Below, one piece after another: positions 59,357-64,000 of a stretch of 64,000 bases of DNA. The DNA lies in contig CAIWKO010000036.1 of NCBI GenBank assembly GCA_903913285.1, positions 62,001 to 126,000 on the forward strand, written 5' to 3'. Positions within the stretch are counted from its first letter, which is position 1. Every line of letters starts with the position of its first letter. The notes below the pieces were generated by a model. The model was given only the letters and a program-made list of their open reading frames with translations. It did no database searches and had not been told where the DNA came from. The DNA is from an uncultured Bacteroidales bacterium. GTDB taxonomy: Bacteria; Bacteroidota; Bacteroidia; Bacteroidales; CAIWKO01. Position numbers and translations under genes: made by a program.

Positions 59357-60778
59357 TTAAAAGTTTCTATTGTATATTTTATTTATTTCATCTGCTTTCA
59401 TATTTTCATCAAGATATAACGCTATATCGAAGCGTAAAAACCTCTCGTTTGGTCTTCGCCTCGAAATTCTCTGAATATTAATTAGGTGTTTAGCACTTAC
59501 ATTGTCGGTTGTAATGTTCTTGCCTCCCGTGCCACACCCAAGTGTGAGCGAAGGACTAAGTTTGTTGAACATTCCACCAACAGCACCATGAGAGGATGGT
59601 GTGTTCACACAAATTCTTCCGGCATTCATGTGCATTGCAAAGTATTTTATTTTTTCATCATCATTTGAGAAAATGCTAGCAGAATGACCTATTCCACCAT
59701 GATAGTTGAGGTTTATACACATGTTAATGGCTTTTTCAAAATTATCAACCACATAAAAAGCAAGAATAGGCGCAAGTACTTCGGATGACAATGGGTATTC
59801 ATTGCCTACAGATTTAATAGGAGCTATAAGTATCGCTACATCTATAGGTGCGTTAATTCCGGCTTTTTGCGCAATTTCAAATGCAGGGCGACCAACTATA
59901 TCAGGACTCATCAGATGAGAAGTTTCGTCAATAGCTACTTTGTTCAAAAGGATTATTTCTTCATCATTCAGAAAATAGGCTTTGTTTTTTTTAAATTCCT
60001 CAATAACTTCTTCTGCAATTTCTTGTTCCACAACCACAGCCTGTTCACTTGCACAAATAGTTCCATTGTCAAAGGTTTTTGAGAAAAAAATTTGTTCAAC
60101 TGAAAATGGTATGTCAGCAGTTTTTTCAATAAAAACCGGCACATTACCAGCACCTACTCCAATTGTTGGGGTTCCTGAACTATATGCAGACTTTACAAGA
60201 CTGGAACCTCCTGTGGCAAGAATAAGTGCAAGGCTCTTATGCGACATCAACTCCTGCGTTTGCTCGCGTGTGACGCTGGTAAGCCACTGAATACAACCTT
60301 CCGGAGCTCCTTCTTTTAATGCAGCTTCGTAGCATATTTGGGCTGTTTCACTGCAACAATTGATCGCTTTTTTGGAAGGACAGATAATTACTGGGTTTCG
60401 GGATTTTAAGGATATCAGTATTTTAAAAATAACTGTTGAGGTTGGATTTGTTACCGGAATTATTGCAAGTATTGGCCCCATTGGTTGTGCTATCTCGACA
60501 ATCCCGCTCTCATTATCCTCATTAATTATACCAACAGTTTTTAAGTTTTTAATGTCTTCATAAACAAGTTGCGATGCCACAACATTTTTCAGAACTTTAT
60601 GTTCCCAGATACCAATATTGGTTTCCTGATGTGCCATTTTCGCAAGCATTATTCTCTTGTCAAACGCTGCTTCAAAAACACTTTTTACAATTTTATCAGT
60701 CTGTTCCTGAGTAAACTGACTGTATTCAGCCGCAGCCATAGTTGCGTTCTGCATTACTTCTTCAATATAATCTTTCAT
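59357..60778 (-). CDS. CoA-acylating-type aldehyde dehydrogenase
   Basis: A 473-residue aldehyde dehydrogenase of the AdhE-N-terminal/EutE-like class. Visible: IAQPMGPILAIIPVTNPTSTVIFKIL, AYSSGTPTIGVGAGNVPVFIEK, the catalytic cysteine in KTFDNGTICASEQAVVVE, and the C-terminal TLGCGTGGKNITTDNVSAKHLIN. These features fit enzymes that oxidise an aldehyde to an acyl-CoA, such as acetaldehyde, propionaldehyde or sulfoacetaldehyde dehydrogenases; the aldehyde is not evident. It is 11 bases from the STAS gene and may be regulated with the sensor. Confidence 0.85.
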   Translation of the reverse strand: MKDYIEEVMQNATMAAAEYSQFTQEQTDKIVKSVFEAAFDKRIMLAKMAHQETNIGIWEHKVLKNVVASQLVYEDIKNLKTVGIINEDNESGIVEIAQPMGPILAIIPVTNPTSTVIFKILISLKSRNPVIICPSKKAINCCSETAQICYEAALKEGAPEGCIQWLTSVTREQTQELMSHKSLALILATGGSSLVKSAYSSGTPTIGVGAGNVPVFIEKTADIPFSVEQIFFSKTFDNGTICASEQAVVVEQEIAEEVIEEFKKNKAYFLNDEEIILLNKVAIDETSHLMSPDIVGRPAFEIAQKAGINAPIDVAILIAPIKSVGNEYPLSSEVLAPILAFYVVDNFEKAINMCINLNYHGGIGHSASIFSNDDEKIKYFAMHMNAGRICVNTPSSHGAVGGMFNKLSPSLTLGCGTGGKNITTDNVSAKHLINIQRISRRRPNERFLRFDIALYLDENMKADEINKIYNRNF

Positions 60779-60904
60779 ATTAATATAATTTTGTTTAAGT
60801 AATAAATTTAAAATAATTCAGATTTATTAATAATATTTGTCATAAAGAAATTCTCAAATTTACATTTTTTTTCATAATACACGGCTTTAATCACTTTCAA
60901 TTCA

Positions 60905-62194
60905 CTAAGATTCTTTACTCATCAGGCCGAGTTTATCAAAACACCAAAAAGTCAAAGACAAAACAATGCCTACAATAGCGGCTAAGTCCATTCCCCTTAG
61001 CTTTACCGTTCCCATGCTGATACCCGCCCCACTTACACCTGCAACAAAAGTAATTGCTCCTATAACCATATTGCGGTTTTTGCTGAAATCAACCTTTTGC
61101 TCAACAAACATTCTAATCCCTTGTACAGCAATTATTCCAAATAAAAGCATTGTTATGCCACCAATCACCGCAGCAGGTATTGTGGAAATTGCAGATGAAA
61201 CCTTTCCAATACATGAAAAAATAATAGCAAGCAAGGCAGCCCCTCGTATTACCCAAACGGAATATACACGTGTAATTGCCATGACTCCGATATTTTCACC
61301 ATAAGTGGTATTGGGAGTTGAACCCACCAATCCTGACAAAACATTGCTAATACCATCCCCCATAAGAGAGCGATGTAAACCTGGTTTTTCAATAAGGTTT
61401 GATTCCGTAATTCTTCCGGTAACAATTAAATGACTGATATGTTCAGCCAGTATAACAACACAAACAGGAGCAATAATAAAAATGGCATTCAAATCGAAAA
61501 CTGGTGCAGTGAACTTAGGCAAAGCAAACCAAGCAGCATTGCTAATCGCAGTTGTATCAACCATACCCATAAAAAAGGCAAGCAAATAACCGACAACAAC
61601 TGCAATCAGGATAATGATGACTTGTATAAAACCCCTGAACATCACTGAGCCAAAAACACCAATACAAAGGGTTGACATTGAAATTATAACAACCTTGTTG
61701 TCTATTACAAATGGTTGAACAACTTTTCCAATTGCTGTGGGCCAGGGAGCTAGACCAGCCTGTTGTGCAGCAAAAGGCGCCAATTCAAGCCCGATAATGG
61801 CTACTACCGCACCCATAACACAAGGAGGCATCACAATATCAATCCACCCTATGCCCCAACGTTTAACTACAAATGACATCAGTATGAAGAACAACCCAAA
61901 GAAGATGAACCCTGACTGGGCATGACTATATCCACCATAAACGCCAATAATCAATAATGTGGGAGCAATAAAAGCAGAACTTGAACCCAAATAAGCAGGG
62001 ATTCCTCCTTTGGTAACCCATGAATAAAGTAAAGTACCAATGCCATTCATAAGTAATGCAATAGCAGGGTCAACTCCTAAAAGAATTGGGGCTATAATTG
62101 TACCACTAAACATTGCTGTCAAGTGCTGGAAACTAAGTGGCAAACTTTCCAACAAAGGAAGTTTTTCATGAATACCAATAATGCGACGTGCCAT
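60905..62194 (-). CDS. uracil/xanthine permease family transporter (UraA-like), copy 2
   Basis: A 429-residue NCS2 permease starting RRIIGIHEKLPLLESLPLSFQHLTAMFSGTIIAPILLGVDPA, with GIPAYLGSSSAFIAPTLLI, VMPPCVMGAVVAIIGLELAPFA and GDGISNVLSGLVGSTPNTTYGENIGVMAITRVYSV. This last segment is the UraA TM10 signature. UraA-like members carry uracil with protons. It differs clearly from the other NCS2 gene at 53868-55253, so they are not a recent duplication. Confidence 0.9.
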   Translation of the reverse strand: MARRIIGIHEKLPLLESLPLSFQHLTAMFSGTIIAPILLGVDPAIALLMNGIGTLLYSWVTKGGIPAYLGSSSAFIAPTLLIIGVYGGYSHAQSGFIFFGLFFILMSFVVKRWGIGWIDIVMPPCVMGAVVAIIGLELAPFAAQQAGLAPWPTAIGKVVQPFVIDNKVVIISMSTLCIGVFGSVMFRGFIQVIIILIAVVVGYLLAFFMGMVDTTAISNAAWFALPKFTAPVFDLNAIFIIAPVCVVILAEHISHLIVTGRITESNLIEKPGLHRSLMGDGISNVLSGLVGSTPNTTYGENIGVMAITRVYSVWVIRGAALLAIIFSCIGKVSSAISTIPAAVIGGITMLLFGIIAVQGIRMFVEQKVDFSKNRNMVIGAITFVAGVSGAGISMGTVKLRGMDLAAIVGIVLSLTFWCFDKLGLMSKES

Positions 62195-62224
62195 GTTATT
62201 TATTGAAAATTTAATCTTAACGTA

Positions 62225-63679
62225 TTATTTTATAATTTGCTTTTTCGGTGTTAAAAATGAAAATATAATCGCCAATCCATAAAGAACTGCAGCAAGTATA
62301 ATGACAAAATGTAATCCTGAAATAATACTTTCAGGGGAAAAGCCTGACAATGTTTTTGATTGAATTCCGATATTTGTATTTCTTTCGACAAAGAATAAGC
62401 TGAAAATGATTTCAAAAATTGCGACTCCAATTACAGACCCAAGATTTGTCAATGTTCGCAGTATTCCCGAAGCAACACCAGGCGCATCTTTAGGGGCTGC
62501 GCTCATGATTTGATTATTGTTAGGCGGCAGGAAGATGCCCAGGGAAAATCCTGTAATGAACAAAAAAGTTACTACTGGCCAAAGTCCCTGAAAATACATT
62601 GAAAATGGGAAAATAATTGTGGCAATTAAGCTAATTGACGCTCCGATGATGCATAAAGAACGCGAGGATATCATCTTATCTGAAGCCTTGCCTGCAAGGG
62701 GTCCTATTATCATATTTGTCAACGGGAAAGCCATTAGAACCAACCCGGCTTTTTCAGGTGAGAGACCAAGCGCATATATCAAATAAAAGGGCAAAACGAA
62801 GTTTGTGCCATTTGCAGCCATGAAAACAAAGAAATTCGCAAGATTCGGATAGGTAAAGCTTTTAATTCTGAATAACTTTAAATTGAGCAGTGGAAATTTG
62901 AAGTTATTCTCCTGCCTGATAAAAAGAAATAGGAAAACCAAAGACACTAAAAAAGAACCAACAATCAAAGGAGATGTCCAGCCAAACTTTCTTCCCGTAT
63001 TTAATGAGAACATCAATGTTACGAGCCAGAAAAAACAATAGAATACTCCCGGAATATCGAATTTCTCGCGAATCAAACTAATTTCTTTTTCACGGGGAAA
63101 TTTTCTTAGAACAATGATTATCGCAATAATACCGATAGGAATGTTTATTAGAAACACCCCTTGCCAACCAAAATTAGCCGTAATAAGTCCTCCGAGTGGC
63201 GCTCCCATGGCAAACCCAACAGCTGCAGCGGTAGCCAGTATGCCAAAAGAATATCCCCGTTTTTCCGGTGGAAGAAACCTTGTAATGATAGCTGAAGGTA
63301 CAGTGTAAAGAATAGCGCCACCCAGGGCTTGCAAAGACCGGGAGAATATCAGCACATATAATGAAGATGAAATACTACACAGAATTGAACCTAAGACAAA
63401 TACTAAATAGCCGACAATAAAGAGTTTTATCAATCCTACTCTATCTCCTAATTTTCCAAAAAATGGAATGGCGCTCGTCAAAATAAGCAGATATACAATA
63501 ACAATCCATGAAACTCCATCAATACCAACATTCAATGATTTAGAAATTGCAGGCAGTGAGATATTCACAATATAGTTATCGAGCATACACATGAAGGCAG
63601 CAAAAGCGATACTATATATTATCCAACGTTGTTTTGCAGGGTCAGTAACAATTATCTGATTTGAATCTGTATTTATCAT
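62225..63679 (-). CDS. MFS transporter, DHA2-type (14 helices)
   Basis: A 484-residue major facilitator with 14 predicted helices. Motif A FFGKLGDRVGLIKLF follows TM2; the antiporter motif C appears as AVGFAMGAPLGGLITANFGWQGVFLINIPIG, the DHA2/EmrB-QacA signature. DHA2 members export drugs, dyes or metabolites using the proton gradient. The Sfp-type phosphopantetheinyl transferase gene ends 10 bases upstream on the same strand, hinting at a link to a secondary-metabolite function beyond the window, which cannot be verified. Confidence 0.88.
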   Translation of the reverse strand: MINTDSNQIIVTDPAKQRWIIYSIAFAAFMCMLDNYIVNISLPAISKSLNVGIDGVSWIVIVYLLILTSAIPFFGKLGDRVGLIKLFIVGYLVFVLGSILCSISSSLYVLIFSRSLQALGGAILYTVPSAIITRFLPPEKRGYSFGILATAAAVGFAMGAPLGGLITANFGWQGVFLINIPIGIIAIIIVLRKFPREKEISLIREKFDIPGVFYCFFWLVTLMFSLNTGRKFGWTSPLIVGSFLVSLVFLFLFIRQENNFKFPLLNLKLFRIKSFTYPNLANFFVFMAANGTNFVLPFYLIYALGLSPEKAGLVLMAFPLTNMIIGPLAGKASDKMISSRSLCIIGASISLIATIIFPFSMYFQGLWPVVTFLFITGFSLGIFLPPNNNQIMSAAPKDAPGVASGILRTLTNLGSVIGVAIFEIIFSLFFVERNTNIGIQSKTLSGFSPESIISGLHFVIILAAVLYGLAIIFSFLTPKKQIIK

Positions 63680-63688
63680 GAGTAGCTT

Positions 63689-64000
63689 TTATTCCGGAAT
63701 GCGGATTTTTATATCATTACTAAATTGTGTGTCTAAACTACATGCGCAAAGTTTGTAGCCATTATCAAAATCATATTGTTTCAAACTGTATCCCCTTTCA
63801 ACATCACCGGTCAGGAGGATTTGATGGTTATTCATACTTGCTCCAAAAGAATCAGGGGCTATAGAAAATCCAGCACCTATTGCCTTCAGGTAACTTTCTT
63901 TAATTGTCCAAATTGTGTAGAAATAATCAAGTTGTTCAGCTTTATCTGCAATACAGGTCATTGTTTTAAATTCTTTTTCTGTAAAACAATTCTTCGCAAT
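63689..64000 (-). CDS. 4'-phosphopantetheinyl transferase, Sfp type, 5' truncated by window edge
   Basis: The visible C-terminal 103 residues run in frame to the window edge (IAKNCFTEKEFKT before the ATG at 63961). They contain the conserved core FYTIWTIKESYLKAIGAGFSIAPDSF with the catalytic K-E-x-x-x-K motif and the E-F-type segment CFTEKEFK. Sfp-type enzymes transfer phosphopantetheine from CoA to carrier proteins of non-ribosomal peptide, polyketide or fatty acid synthesis. The rest of the gene is outside the window. Confidence 0.85.
   Translation of the reverse strand: MAKNCFTEKEFKTMTCIADKAEQLDYFYTIWTIKESYLKAIGAGFSIAPDSFGASMNNHQILLTGDVERGYSLKQYDFDNGYKLCACSLDTQFSNDIKIRIPE

Overview
The window looks like a chromosomal segment of an anaerobic or microaerophilic member of the Bacteroidota, most likely Bacteroidales or a close relative. 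Supporting signs are promoters of the TAnnTTTG type, a lack of clear Shine-Dalgarno sequences, TonB-dependent receptors (one with a CarboxypepD_reg-like N-terminus), tandem DUF6266 proteins, and a VirE-N/VapE primase-helicase beside a Bacteroidetes-type tyrosine integrase. Species cannot be named from the sequence.

Left core (1-8747): the 3' end of a four-helix-bundle protein, a DUF1015 protein, a NifS-type cysteine desulfurase, GlmM, a TPR protein, a ComA-like phosphosulfolactate synthase, a DedA membrane protein, AroE and tRNA-Asp(GTC). A 16-unit, indel-free 21-bp tandem array lies in the 650-bp gap after the DUF1015 gene.

Genomic island (about 8732-47982, 39.2 kb): the last 16 bases of tRNA-Asp plus one base (AGTCCCGTCCGGACCGC) recur exactly at 47966-47982, just outside a tyrosine integrase, so the whole stretch is an integrated element. 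No conjugation genes are visible. Its cargo, left to right: DUF6266 pair; a 2.5-kb non-coding, repeat-rich zone; chromate-type transporter; a thiol-redox operon (OsmC, CX6C thioredoxin-like protein, thioredoxin reductase, membrane thioredoxin, DUF2892, SQR-like flavoprotein, duplicated Cys-rich protein, methyltransferase, NapH-like ferredoxin) followed by a Crp/Fnr regulator; a metal-type TonB receptor with a His-rich partner; PepSY-like protein; a small secreted protein with an apparent CTG start; Lgt; a thioesterase. From 26361 a long same-strand run encodes a DUF134 regulator, two NifX-like proteins, HdrC, HdrB, DUF1847, a methionine-gamma-lyase-like enzyme, a methyltransferase, a repeat protein, a third NifX-like protein, a TonB receptor, an MbnP-like lipoprotein and a ferredoxin. 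I see this run as the best candidate for an undescribed system: iron-sulfur, thiol and methyl chemistry coupled to outer-membrane uptake. A toxin-antitoxin-SecB-like chaperone operon, a DsrE-like protein, a type IIG restriction-modification enzyme and the replication/integration module close the island.

Right flank (47983-64000): the probable original tRNA terminator, a small mobile-element-like set (unknown protein, HTH protein, two small proteins), 1.5 kb of AT-rich sequence with operator-like palindromes, a decayed tyrosine recombinase, a membrane protein, then a minus-strand cluster: formyltransferase-like enzyme, NCS2 permease, Cache lipoprotein, STAS, SpoIIE/HATPase sensor phosphatase, STAS, CoA-acylating-type aldehyde dehydrogenase, second NCS2 permease, DHA2-type MFS exporter and the 3' part of an Sfp-type phosphopantetheinyl transferase that runs off the window. 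The Cache/STAS/SpoIIE genes form a partner-switching signalling set.
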